Below, in pieces: positions 25,093 to 34,074 of a stretch of 44,248 bases of DNA. Position numbers and translations under genes: made by a program. The first letter of the stretch is position 1; each line of letters begins with the position of its first letter. Under the pieces are notes generated by a model. It had not been told where the DNA came from, did no database searches, and saw only the letters and a list, made by a program, of their open reading frames with translations. This stretch comes from Saprospiraceae bacterium. GTDB lineage: Bacteria > Bacteroidota > Bacteroidia > Chitinophagales > Saprospiraceae. The stretch covers positions 1 through 44,248 of the forward strand of contig JANQHF010000005.1 in the NCBI GenBank assembly GCA_028282725.1, written 5' to 3'.

Positions 25093-27573
25093 ATGTTCAA
25101 AGAAATCATATTAACTGTATCAATGTTGTTGACTGTTCTAACCGCATATGGTCAGCAAAGAGGTAATTGGCAAGGTCAGCGGGGTCAAGGACAGGTGCCT
25201 CAAATTAGTATCAAAGGGGTGGTCACGGACCAGGAATCCAATATGCCTTTGGAATTTGCCACTGTATCCATTTTCAGTCTCAGGGATTCAAGTCTTGTCA
25301 CCGGCGGACTTACGGATGAAACGGGAGCATTTTCCATAGATACGAGACCAGGAAGGTTTTATGGCCTGATCGAGTATATATCATATGAAGCTAAGGTCAT
25401 TGATATACCCTTCGATCGGGAAGCATTAAGATCGGGCAATCGTACGATCGATCTGGGTAGTATTGTCATGGTTGAATCGGGAACAATTTTGGAAGCTGTC
25501 GAGATTCGTGCCGAAAGAAGTGAAACACAGTTTTCTCTTGACAAGCGTGTCTTCAATGTCGGAAAGGATCTTGCCAACCAGGGAGGTACGGCACAGGATA
25601 TATTGGACAATGTGCCTTCGGTGACCGTGGATATTGAAGGTGCGGTAAGCTTAAGGGGAAGCAGTGGAGTCAGGATCCTGGTAGATGGGAAGCCGTCCGG
25701 CCTGGCGAACCAGGACAATGCCAATGGACTAAGATCAATACCTGCTAACCTTATAGATCAAGTCGAAGTAATTACCAACCCATCTGCCCGGTATGAAGCA
25801 GAGGGAATGGCAGGAATCATCAATATCATTTTGAAAAAGGACAAGGGAAGCGGGTTTAACGGATCGTTTGATGTAACCGGAGGTTATCCTGATCGGGCAG
25901 GTGCAGGTGCCAATGTCAACTACAGGAAAGGCAACGTGAACTGGTTTGCGAATTATGGCCTGAATTACAGAACCAGCCCGGGACAGGGTGAGTCCTTTCA
26001 ATACCAGGATTTTGGTGACGACAGGAGATACCAGGAGACGACCCGGGACATGGAGCGGTCCGGTTTATCGAATTCCATACGTTTTGGAATTGATTTTATC
26101 CCATCGGAAAAGGAAATTTTGACAGGTGCATTCTTATACAGAAGATCCGATGAGGACAATTTTGGTGCCGTACAATACTGGGATTATTTAAATCAGTTTC
26201 CTGACAATCTTCTTTCCACCACCATACGTACGGACGACGAGCGTGAAGACGAAAGCAACCTCCAGTACAGCCTGAATTACAAAAAAGAATTCTCCAATCG
26301 CAATCATACTTTTGAAGCCACGGTACAATATCAGGATGACATCGAAAGCGAAGGTTCGGATTTTAGAGAGACGAGTACAGTACTGGTGGGAAGTCCGATC
26401 GCCGATTTATTGCAGAGATCCAATAATGACGAAGCCGTTAAAGAATGGTTGTTCCAGGTTGATTTTAATAAACCCATCAATGAAGATGGAAAATTTGAAT
26501 TGGGTGCCAGGAGCTCCTTACGTATGATCAATAATGACTACCTCGTGGAGGAATTGCAGGATGGAGATTGGATCACCCTGGTGGGACTGTCCAACGATTT
26601 CAATTATGACGAAAATGTATTCGCTGCCTACGCTATCTATGGTGACAAGGTGAATAAATTCAGCTACCAGTTTGGTTTACGAGGTGAATATTCCGATATC
26701 CTTACGGAACTACTGCAGACCAATGAGGTCAATGACAGAAGTTACGCGAATCTTTTTCCAAGTACCTTCCTGAACTATGAATTTGCGCCGGGAAGTACGA
26801 TTCAGACCAGCTATAGCCGGAGGATCAGGAGACCGAGATTCTGGGATTTAAATCCATTTTTCACCTTCAGCGACAGCCGTAATACGTTTAGCGGAAATCC
26901 CAATCTCGATCCGGAATTCACCGATTCATATGAAGTCAATTATATCAAATATATGGACAACCTGACGATAACCGGGGGATTGTTCTATCGTCATACAAAT
27001 GACAAGATCCAGCGAATTCTGATTTTCAACCCTGATGGTACTACGAACCGTACTCCTCAAAACCTCGCTACAGGTGATGACTATGGTGTCGAACTGACAT
27101 TCCAGTACAGCGGGCTGTCATGGCTGAGGTTGGACGGTAACGCCAATTTCTTCAGACAGGAAGTCAATGGTCAGAATGTCGATAACAATTTTTCAGCAAA
27201 AACCACCACATGGTTTGGACGAATGACATCTCGTCTTTCATTCTGGAATTCCGACCTGCAATTGAGATTCAACTACAGGGCTCCGAGAGAGACCGTTCAA
27301 GGCAGATCAAATGGAATCGCCTCCGTTGATGTAGGTTGGAGTAAAGATGTCATGAACAAGCAGGGTACCTTGACACTAAGCGTTCGGGATTTGTTCAATA
27401 GCCGACGCAGAGCGGGTGAGACTATAGGCGACGGTTTCTACAGGGAAGATGAATTCCAGTGGAGAGCAAGATCGGCATCCCTCACATTCAATTACAGAAT
27501 CAATCAAAAGAAGCGTCGTCAACGAGATATGGATCGAGGAGGAGGCGAAGATTTCGAAGGAGGACAATTCTGA
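25093..27573 (+). CDS. TonB-dependent receptor (outer-membrane beta-barrel family)
   Basis: 826 residues. Signal peptide at about 1-20 (ends AYGQ). A carboxypeptidase-regulatory-like beta-sandwich covers about 35-125 (SIKGVVTDQESNMPLEFATV). The plug domain follows at about 140-250, with the typical VSLRGSSGVRILVDGKPS and the linker RYEAEGMAGIINIILKK. The barrel fills the remainder, ending in aromatic strands. It imports a large substrate across the outer membrane with TonB energy. No SusD partner is adjacent, so a polysaccharide-utilisation role is not supported; peptides, siderophores or signalling remain possible. Divergent from the LytS/LytTR operon. Confidence 0.93.
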   Translation: MFKEIILTVSMLLTVLTAYGQQRGNWQGQRGQGQVPQISIKGVVTDQESNMPLEFATVSIFSLRDSSLVTGGLTDETGAFSIDTRPGRFYGLIEYISYEAKVIDIPFDREALRSGNRTIDLGSIVMVESGTILEAVEIRAERSETQFSLDKRVFNVGKDLANQGGTAQDILDNVPSVTVDIEGAVSLRGSSGVRILVDGKPSGLANQDNANGLRSIPANLIDQVEVITNPSARYEAEGMAGIINIILKKDKGSGFNGSFDVTGGYPDRAGAGANVNYRKGNVNWFANYGLNYRTSPGQGESFQYQDFGDDRRYQETTRDMERSGLSNSIRFGIDFIPSEKEILTGAFLYRRSDEDNFGAVQYWDYLNQFPDNLLSTTIRTDDEREDESNLQYSLNYKKEFSNRNHTFEATVQYQDDIESEGSDFRETSTVLVGSPIADLLQRSNNDEAVKEWLFQVDFNKPINEDGKFELGARSSLRMINNDYLVEELQDGDWITLVGLSNDFNYDENVFAAYAIYGDKVNKFSYQFGLRGEYSDILTELLQTNEVNDRSYANLFPSTFLNYEFAPGSTIQTSYSRRIRRPRFWDLNPFFTFSDSRNTFSGNPNLDPEFTDSYEVNYIKYMDNLTITGGLFYRHTNDKIQRILIFNPDGTTNRTPQNLATGDDYGVELTFQYSGLSWLRLDGNANFFRQEVNGQNVDNNFSAKTTTWFGRMTSRLSFWNSDLQLRFNYRAPRETVQGRSNGIASVDVGWSKDVMNKQGTLTLSVRDLFNSRRRAGETIGDGFYREDEFQWRARSASLTFNYRINQKKRRQRDMDRGGGEDFEGGQF

Positions 27574-27749
27574 TTTCATTGAGCTAAAGAAACGAACATA
27601 ATAGGTGTTTGTCACGAATTTATTACAGCTTGTGTATAAAATTTCGTATAAAATCCCAAAATCGACTATATTGGTATGTATACAGAGTGAAAGGATCAAA
27701 AGTGATTTGACAACATATTATTGCATGAATCAAACCATTTTTTCGTTTT

Positions 27750-27866
27750 CACACAGCTCTTAAAAAGAGCAATATTGTACTGATGTCAGTTTAGAAAATA
27801 TTACTTCACAGCCTTAATGTGAAAACACGAGAGGGCTTAAATCCGGTGGTTTAGCCCTCTTTTTTA
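27750..27866 (+). ncRNA. Candidate small structured RNA upstream of terminator
   Basis: Three consecutive stem-loops: GCTCTT AAA AAGAGC (27756-27770), TTCACA..TGTGAA (27805-27823), and the GAGGGCT..AGCCCTC stem with U tract (27831-27865). This looks like either the structured 3' end of the receptor mRNA or an independent small RNA. No clear promoter was found. Low confidence. Confidence 0.3.
27831..27866 (+). terminator. Rho-independent terminator
   Basis: Stem GAGGGCT/AGCCCTC extended by AAA/TTT with one bulged T, followed by a run of seven T from 27860. About 260 bp after the TonB-dependent receptor stop. Confidence 0.85.
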
Positions 27867-28152
27867 TTGGAAAAATTTCCGGATGTATCACTTCTCTTTT
27901 CCAATTTCCGTGAGAAAACGAAGGATTACTACCGCTTATCATTGATTATGGAGCGCTTGAACATTTGGAAACCGTAAATTCTTTATTGTGTTATCATATT
28001 AGGATAATCATTATATCTTGAAGGTGAAGTTGTCCAGGCAATTGAAGCTATTCTGCATTACTCCGAGAAGTTAATGGCCCAATACTCATGATCTCAAATG
28101 CTGATAAGTCATTTTCCCGGAAGCCTCTACTCAATCATTTCGTGAAACAGCC

Positions 28153-28193
28153 AGAGGACTAAACCAGGCCAAATACTTAGTCCTCTTTTTTTT
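28153..28193 (+). terminator. Rho-independent terminator
   Basis: Perfect 10-bp stem AGAGGACTAA (28153-28162) and TTAGTCCTCT (28177-28186) with a 14-nt loop, followed by seven T. It lies 80 bp upstream of the oligopeptidase B start, so it may end an unseen transcript or act as an attenuator in the leader. Confidence 0.8.
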
Positions 28194-28273
28194 CTCTGTT
28201 CGTATCGGATCTGATCAATATCCCCAGACATCGTATTTGTGCTTTATCTATCTTCGCGGCACAATAGAACCCA

Positions 28274-30454
28274 ATGAAACACTTACAATTCCTTATTTCG
28301 TTAACTATCATAGTATTAATCTGCTCCTGTATGCCATCAGAACAAGATGTAATGAAAGAAAAGGTAGCCGCTCTTGAGGCTCCCGTAGCAATAAAGAAAG
28401 ACTCAGTACTGGAAATCCATGATCATCAAAGAGTTGATCCATATTTTTGGATGAGGTTGACCGACGATCAAAAAACGGCTGAGACGCCAGACGAACAAAC
28501 ACAGAATGTAGTCAATTACCTAAATGCTGAAAATGACTATACAGAGGAAGTCATGTCACATACTTCAGAATTCCAGGAGAAACTTTTTGATGAAATCGTG
28601 GGCAGGATCAAGAAAGATGACGAATCCGTGCCTTACCTGAAGAATGGCTATTGGTATTATACCCGATTTGTGGAAGACGGAGAATACCCGATCTATTGCC
28701 GCAAAAAGGGAAGCCTCGATGCCGATGAAGAGATTCTGATCGATGCCAACGAATTGGCCAAAGGGCACGAATATTACAATGTCAGCGGTTTGACTGTCAG
28801 TCCTGACAATAAAATACTGGCCTATGCGGAAGACTTGATTAGCCGCAGGATCTATACGTATCGTTTCAAGAACCTGGAGACAGGAGAAGTTTATGACGAC
28901 AAGCTCGAAAATGTAAACCCGGGAGCAGCCTGGGCCAATGACAACAAGACCTTTTTCTATACCACAAAAAATAAGATTTCCCTGCTCTCCGAAAAGATCA
29001 ACAGACACGTCCTGGGTCAAAACACGGACCAGGATGAAGTGGTATATCACGAGAAAGATCCCTCATATTATATCGGTGTATACAAATCCACCTCGGATGA
29101 CTACATCATCATCTATAATAGCAGTACCCTCGTCAGCGATTACCATGTATTGAAAGCTGATAATCCGCAAGGAGATTTTGTCCAGTTTATCCCGAGGGGT
29201 ACCAAGCACGAGTATACCATTCAGCATTTTGAAGATAAGTGGTATATCGTTACGAATTGGGAAGCACAGAATTTCCGCTTGATGGAATGTCCTGTGAATA
29301 ATACCGCCCAGGAAAACTGGAAAGAAGTGATTGGTCACCGATCGGATGTCTTGCTGCAAGGTTTGGATGTGTTCAAAAACCATCTCGTCCTGAGCGAACG
29401 AAGTAATGCCCTCACGCACATTCGCATTCTGGATCAAAAGACCGGAGAAGAGCACTACCTCCAGTTTAAAGAACCCGCATATGTAGCATACACGAGTACA
29501 AATCCCGAATTTAATACCAACTTGTTGCGATTTGTATACAGCAGTCTGACAACTCCTTTTTCAACTATTGATTACAATATGGACGATCGCACCCGGGAGG
29601 TCAAAAAACAACAGGAAGTGGTAGGAGGACATAACCCGGATGACTACACTACTGAGCGGGTCTTCGCGGACGCCCGGGATGGAACAAAAATTCCCATGTC
29701 CATTGTTTATAAAAATTCGACCGTCAAATCTTCTTCGACTCCACTGTTGCAATATGCTTATGGAAGTTATGGATCATCGACCGATCCATGGTTCAGTTCT
29801 GTACGTTTGAGTTTGCTGGATCGGGGATTTATTTACGCCATTGCCCATATTCGGGGAGGTCAGGAAATGGGGAGACAATGGTACGAAGACGGAAAGATGT
29901 TTAAGAAGATCAACACCTTCACTGATTTTGTCGACTGCTCCAAACACCTCATCAAGGAAGAATACACTTCGGCGGATCATCTCTACGCCATGGGCGGCAG
30001 TGCGGGTGGACTCCTGATGGGTGCCGTCGTGAATTTGGCCCCGGAATTATACAACGGGGTGATTGCCGCAGTTCCGTTTGTTGATGTCGTATCGACGATG
30101 TTGGATGAGTCCATTCCCCTGACCACCAATGAATTTGACGAATGGGGCAATCCGAAAAACAAGGATTCCTATGAGTACATGTTGTCTTACTCTCCATATG
30201 ACCAGGTGTCAGAACAGGATTACCCGAATATGTTGATCACCACCGGTTACTTTGATTCACAGGTGCAATATTGGGAGCCTGCAAAGTGGATCGCCAAGCT
30301 TAGGGACAAGAAAACGGACGATAACATCCTCCTGCTCAAAACCAATATGGAGGCTGGACATGGCGGCGCCAGCGGACGATTCAAGAGACATCGGGAAACA
30401 GCACTTGAGTACTCCTTCTTCCTGGATCTGGAGGGAAAGGTACTTGCCGATTAG
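28274..30454 (+). CDS. ptrB: Oligopeptidase B (S9A family), lipoprotein
   Basis: 726 residues. A lipoprotein signal is clear (residues 1-19, lipobox ICSC), so it is exported and lipid-anchored. N-terminal propeller of the prolyl-oligopeptidase type, starting from the family hallmark HDHQRVDPYFWMR, is followed by the alpha/beta-hydrolase domain from about residue 455. Catalytic triad by motif: Ser576 in GGSAGG, Asp661 in GYFDSQV and His696 in EAGHGGASGR. Oligopeptidase B cleaves short peptides after Arg/Lys. Similarity to that branch rather than prolyl oligopeptidase is judged from the propeller motifs (NGYWYYTRF, GEYPIYCRK). Monocistronic; bounded by a terminator upstream and convergent genes downstream. 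Confidence 0.9.
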   Translation: MKHLQFLISLTIIVLICSCMPSEQDVMKEKVAALEAPVAIKKDSVLEIHDHQRVDPYFWMRLTDDQKTAETPDEQTQNVVNYLNAENDYTEEVMSHTSEFQEKLFDEIVGRIKKDDESVPYLKNGYWYYTRFVEDGEYPIYCRKKGSLDADEEILIDANELAKGHEYYNVSGLTVSPDNKILAYAEDLISRRIYTYRFKNLETGEVYDDKLENVNPGAAWANDNKTFFYTTKNKISLLSEKINRHVLGQNTDQDEVVYHEKDPSYYIGVYKSTSDDYIIIYNSSTLVSDYHVLKADNPQGDFVQFIPRGTKHEYTIQHFEDKWYIVTNWEAQNFRLMECPVNNTAQENWKEVIGHRSDVLLQGLDVFKNHLVLSERSNALTHIRILDQKTGEEHYLQFKEPAYVAYTSTNPEFNTNLLRFVYSSLTTPFSTIDYNMDDRTREVKKQQEVVGGHNPDDYTTERVFADARDGTKIPMSIVYKNSTVKSSSTPLLQYAYGSYGSSTDPWFSSVRLSLLDRGFIYAIAHIRGGQEMGRQWYEDGKMFKKINTFTDFVDCSKHLIKEEYTSADHLYAMGGSAGGLLMGAVVNLAPELYNGVIAAVPFVDVVSTMLDESIPLTTNEFDEWGNPKNKDSYEYMLSYSPYDQVSEQDYPNMLITTGYFDSQVQYWEPAKWIAKLRDKKTDDNILLLKTNMEAGHGGASGRFKRHRETALEYSFFLDLEGKVLAD

Positions 30455-30691
30455 GAGTGGTATGGTCCGATCCGGATATCCGACTCACACAGGGTCGGGT
30501 GTGGATGTGAGTTTGGGGGTGAATGTGAAATCGTTGATTAAACCGTCTTTGCTAAGTTTTGAAGCCCAATAATATCCTCATCCAGGATTTTAATGCAGAC
30601 ACTTGTCCTGAGCACAGTCGATAGATGCGAAGTATCAGTCTGTAGGGAATTGGGGGATGATATTCAGATTTGCACTTCACCAAACCAAGTA

Positions 30692-31294
30692 CTATAAAAC
30701 CCACCGTGTCGCTACAACCAACAAGACCAACACACCTCCGATCCATATCCGGGAGGGTTCCTTCGTCGCAGTCTCGTCTATCTGAATGGCACCGTTCCTG
30801 ATTTCGAAAGATGGATGGTCTGCTGTTGCTACCCAGTTGAACTGCTCATCATTCATTTGAATTGCGCAGTAATTTTTTTGCCTATGCCCATTCAAATTGA
30901 AGAGGAGGTCATTGATCACTTCATAACTCCCGGCTTCATCATAATCAAATTGTAACTGAATGACCAAACTATGGGCATGATCCTGGGGCAACCACTGCGC
31001 CGACCGGGTTTTTAATGCTGCTCCCTCTTTGTGGATTTCAAAATGCTTCTGCACATAAGACTGGATATACTGCTGGGTCTCCTGGTCCGTAATTTGTTCT
31101 CCGTCTCTTAAGTGGTAATAGGATCGAGCTGCCTCGTTTACTGTCCAGGGAAGATCGACGATGGCAAAAATCAGGTCATCTGAAATTTGAATTTGAGTAT
31201 GTGTTTCTTTCCCGGAATGAGCGTGGGCCGTATTAAATACGGCCACACTCATGAAAAAATACAATACAACCAAAATTCTACATGCTTCTTTCAT
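30692..31294 (-). CDS. Exported protein with C-terminal membrane anchor
   Basis: 200 residues from the ATG at 31294, chosen because it gives a signal peptide (MKEACRILVVLYFFMSV..., cleavage near AHAHS); a longer frame to 31348 would overlap the upstream gene. The mature part is beta-rich with conserved-looking YCAIQMND, and a final hydrophobic segment IWIGGVLVLLVVATRWVL anchors it, leaving the domain in the periplasm. I do not recognise the family; the layout recalls proteins encoded beside HupE/UreJ-type metal transporters, but this is weak. It follows the YHYH gene by 11 bp on the same strand, so both are probably co-transcribed. Confidence 0.68.
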   Translation of the reverse strand: MKEACRILVVLYFFMSVAVFNTAHAHSGKETHTQIQISDDLIFAIVDLPWTVNEAARSYYHLRDGEQITDQETQQYIQSYVQKHFEIHKEGAALKTRSAQWLPQDHAHSLVIQLQFDYDEAGSYEVINDLLFNLNGHRQKNYCAIQMNDEQFNWVATADHPSFEIRNGAIQIDETATKEPSRIWIGGVLVLLVVATRWVL

Positions 31295-31305
31295 CTCTTT
31301 ATTAT

Positions 31306-32340
31306 TTAGCGCAATGAAAAGTCTGTACCCGGGGTACCCGCAAGACATCTACCTACAAACGGATATTGGTCAGTAATCACGTAGTAGTAGATTCCCTCCG
31401 GGTACTCGGGAGTTACGCCAATGCGTCCGTTGCATTCATCGAGATCTCCTGCACCAGGTACATATTCATAATCTGCCGTATAGATACCTGTATAATCTCC
31501 GCAAGGAGCATCGACACCATCACCAGGTCGCTCACCTCTCTTCAATTGATAACTGGAGATCAGCGCTTTGATACCGGAGCTTGCAGAGTTTGCATCAGTG
31601 TATCCATACTTATTGTATATCGGAAAGCCATCGCCTGCATATCCGATCAATGTCATCGCATTACCACGAGCACCTAACGATTCAAGGTAGAGCCTGGGTG
31701 ATCCATGGTAGTGATATTTGCCCGTGGGTTGAACATGCGCATTGTTACAATCCAGTCCAAGGTTGATGCTCATGGCATCGAGGTTCCATTCCCAGTTGGC
31801 CATATTGAAATTTACAGGACGGGTATGCGGCCAGGGCTCTGCGGCTTCAGGATCGATCAATACTCCATTGAGCAATACCCCAAACATATACTGCGGACCG
31901 GTATTCGTGCTCAACAAAGGAGTGACGTTTGCAGCCCTCTGGGGATTTGTGGTCACGCGATACGTATCGAAGATTTCACTGATCGCATTCGGGTTCAAGG
32001 ATCCGTTGCCACCACCGAACAGACCTACCATGTGATCAGGGATATTATTGGAAGTGATCGTTCTCGTATTTCCGGATACAGAGACATTCACCTCGTTGTC
32101 CCATGCCAGCGTTTCGGTACAAGCAGGTCTTGTCAAATCGACGCTTGCAACATCGGAGCAACCTGCGGAAGAAGTGTTGGTATCCGATGTCAGGGTCGTT
32201 GTCGTCAGTCCCGGTGGGGTCCCTCTTGTTCGCCTTAGGTCCTGTGTCAGGATTTCCTCTTCACTGCACGATGCCAGTGAGAAAATGGATAGAAAAAATA
32301 CACACCACATATTTGCAATAAATGACTTTGAAGATTTCAT
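31306..32340 (-). CDS. YHYH domain lipoprotein
   Basis: 344 residues with a lipoprotein signal (lipobox SLASC, Cys25). The name-giving motif is GKYHYHGSP, followed by the usual LIGYAGDGFPIYNKYGY and the closing segment EYPEGIYYYVITDQYPFVGR. YHYH proteins are extracellular or periplasmic with unknown activity; the His-rich motif suggests metal binding. In this window it lies about 120 bp downstream of a Spy/CnrX-like protein in a sigma-factor operon, and 11 bp upstream of an exported, membrane-anchored protein. A function in metal handling is inference from context. Confidence 0.9.
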   Translation of the reverse strand: MKSSKSFIANMWCVFFLSIFSLASCSEEEILTQDLRRTRGTPPGLTTTTLTSDTNTSSAGCSDVASVDLTRPACTETLAWDNEVNVSVSGNTRTITSNNIPDHMVGLFGGGNGSLNPNAISEIFDTYRVTTNPQRAANVTPLLSTNTGPQYMFGVLLNGVLIDPEAAEPWPHTRPVNFNMANWEWNLDAMSINLGLDCNNAHVQPTGKYHYHGSPRLYLESLGARGNAMTLIGYAGDGFPIYNKYGYTDANSASSGIKALISSYQLKRGERPGDGVDAPCGDYTGIYTADYEYVPGAGDLDECNGRIGVTPEYPEGIYYYVITDQYPFVGRCLAGTPGTDFSLR

Positions 32341-32458
32341 GACTTACATTTTTAGAGTTAGAAAAAATGTATTTGTGCTTCATGTTATAAGTGTGTTTAC
32401 TGCTTAGTAGATGCCTGGTTTCAAATCCCTCGCTGGATTGTAAAAATTTTTAAAAAAA

Positions 32459-32944
32459 TTATCCGGGCGGTCTTCTCGGCAGTCCGTTTCTACGGGGACG
32501 CTCCTGGTTTTTCAACAGGCCATTGATGAATTCTTCAACAGTATCCCTTTGATCAGGACGAGCCAATGCACGCAATTCATCAAAGTGGATGGTATGTGAT
32601 CTGTAGATGGCAATATTTGCCTCGGAAATCTCTTGCAATAATGTTGAGCGCCGGGCGTCTTCTTCCACTGAAAGATGATAATATTCTTCACTTGTCTTCC
32701 TGAGCGCTTCGTGTAAGGGTTTCATTCTTTTACCGTGGTCTTCCTTACTTTTTTCAAAGCCTTTCATCTGGGCCTCATTGAATCCAAGAACTTCCTTTGC
32801 AATACGCAACCGTTCAGCCTCTGTCACGTCATGGCGGGGTGGATGCGGTCCCTGGTTTTTTCCGGTAAAGATGAAAACCAGGAGGACGATGTTGAGGATC
32901 AGCAAGCCGGCAATCAGCAATTGATATAAAGTCGACCTATTCAT
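32459..32944 (-). CDS. Periplasmic heavy-metal-sensor-like protein (CnrX/Spy type)
   Basis: 161 residues from the ATG at 32944 (MNRSTLYQLL...). An upstream extension is open to 33028 but would overlap the previous gene widely. The N-terminal membrane segment (about 7-27) is followed by an all-helical periplasmic domain rich in Glu, Arg and His; RSHTIHFDELRALARPDQR matches the motif seen near the end of CnrX/ZraP/Spy-type proteins, and an early RHDVTEAERL segment holds another His. Such proteins sense metals or misfolded proteins. The start overlaps the upstream small membrane gene by 8 bp, so it is co-translated with the ECF sigma operon. The Pro/Arg-rich tail (RPRRNGLPRRPPG) is unusual. Confidence 0.75.
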   Translation of the reverse strand: MNRSTLYQLLIAGLLILNIVLLVFIFTGKNQGPHPPRHDVTEAERLRIAKEVLGFNEAQMKGFEKSKEDHGKRMKPLHEALRKTSEEYYHLSVEEDARRSTLLQEISEANIAIYRSHTIHFDELRALARPDQRDTVEEFINGLLKNQERPRRNGLPRRPPG

Positions 32945-33239
32945 TGTACAAGGATTGGACAGGAATGAGATCATACAATTCCTGTTGTTCGCCAACTCCT
33001 GACCGGGCATAAAAGTCTTGCTGGCCACTTGAGTTGATCACGAGAAAATTGGCAACGATCATGAAGATGAATGATGCTGCAATACCCCACAGGGCAAATC
33101 CCGAAATCCTCATGTCCTTCCTGATGTAGTCATCTGCCATAGCTTGCATCCGTTCGACCAGGGATGCCGATGGCGGAACCTTCCGGACATGTTCGATGGC
33201 CTCAAGAATGTTCCGGATTTTATTTGGACCTTTTTCCAT
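32937..33239 (-). CDS. Small single-pass membrane protein, probable anti-sigma factor
   Basis: A 100-residue protein: a charged helical N-terminal half (1-45) that would face the cytoplasm, one membrane segment (about 47-68) and a short acidic tail outside. It starts 11 bp after the ECF sigma gene and overlaps the following CnrX/Spy-like gene by 8 bp. Position, size and topology match CnrY-type anti-sigma factors, which bind sigma through the N-terminal helices. No zinc-binding anti-sigma motif (HxxxCxxC) is present. The role is inferred from layout rather than sequence similarity. Confidence 0.6.
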   Translation of the reverse strand: MEKGPNKIRNILEAIEHVRKVPPSASLVERMQAMADDYIRKDMRISGFALWGIAASFIFMIVANFLVINSSGQQDFYARSGVGEQQELYDLIPVQSLYNE

Positions 33240-33250
33240 CGCGTAAATTT

Positions 33251-33853
33251 TTAATCATATGTTTTCGTATAGTAGATTTTCAAATTTTGTTTGGCCCTGC
33301 CAATGAGACTCTCGACGGCCTTGGCTGTCGTCCCCAATATATCCGCTACCTCCTTTTGGCTATATCCGTCAAACTTGGCAAGGATCAGGGCTTCCCGTTG
33401 ACAGTCGGGGAGCTTGTTGATACAGGAATGCAAGGCGGCCAATTCCTCCTGACTTTCCAGTTGGACACCCGGATGCCAATATTCGATTGCCAAGTCCCTG
33501 GTCTCGCCTTCATCATCAAAAATCGGAACGAGCTTTCCCTTTCTCTTTATTCTGTTGCAATACTTGAGGTGATCCTTGCACTTGTTAATAGCAATACCGT
33601 ACACCCAGGTCTTGAGTTGGGCATCACCCTTGAATGTCGCCAACCCCTTCAGGGCCGCAAGCAAGGTATCCTGGGTCAACTCCTCTGCTTCCTCTCGGTT
33701 GTAGACGTGGCTCAATATGAAGTGATACACCCATTCCGCAACATACCCTGCAAAAATCTTTATTTCTGCGGGGTCTTCCGCTTTCAATTTTGAAATATCA
33801 ATTTCACGGACGATTGCCCCCTTTGGTGTATATGTAGACTTTTTATCGAGCAT
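33251..33853 (-). CDS. ECF-type RNA polymerase sigma factor
   Basis: About 200 residues from the ATG at 33853 (MLDKKSTY...); the frame is open to 33919 but the extension looks unconserved. Sigma-2 region is about 30-95 (YNREEAEELTQDTLLAALKG and the promoter-opening LKTWVYGIAINKCKDHLK), and sigma-4 about 135-195 (LPDCQREALILAKFDGYSQKEVA, helix-turn-helix GTTAKAVESLIGRAKQNL). No sigma-3 is present, as in ECF factors. It heads a minus-strand operon with a small membrane protein and a CnrX/Spy-like periplasmic protein, an arrangement typical for metal- or envelope-stress signalling. Confidence 0.92.
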   Translation of the reverse strand: MLDKKSTYTPKGAIVREIDISKLKAEDPAEIKIFAGYVAEWVYHFILSHVYNREEAEELTQDTLLAALKGLATFKGDAQLKTWVYGIAINKCKDHLKYCNRIKRKGKLVPIFDDEGETRDLAIEYWHPGVQLESQEELAALHSCINKLPDCQREALILAKFDGYSQKEVADILGTTAKAVESLIGRAKQNLKIYYTKTYD

Positions 33854-34074
33854 CCCTCGGGGAAGTGTGATTTTGTTGTTGACTATGGTGAGATCCCACT
33901 CCAAAATTTTGTGTGGCACCTGCTATTGGAAGCATCAATACCACAGTATGTACTCATGAATGATCAACTAATCTTACATAGACTTATACTTATACTTAAA
34001 TTTATCTGGGAAAGCTTGATGGTCCAAAACACCTGATTGTACTCATTATTTGATAATTTAATCGTCAAATCAAA

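Larger units (their letters stand above)
27574..28273. other. 700-bp gene-free interval with two terminator hairpins
   Basis: No protein gene is convincing. It contains hairpins at 27756-27770 (GCTCTT/AAGAGC), 27805-27823 (TTCACA/TGTGAA), a terminator at 27831-27865, and a second terminator at 28153-28192. The two are about 290 bp apart, with no gene between them, so the downstream one does not simply end the receptor transcript. See the ncRNA entry. Confidence 0.6.

Noticed and set aside
25093-27573. SusC of a polysaccharide-utilisation locus
   Set aside because: No SusD-like gene or glycoside hydrolase lies beside it, and the barrel type differs from SusC/RagA.
31705-32238. Plus-strand open frame of 177 codons
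   Set aside because: Antisense shadow of the YHYH lipoprotein gene.
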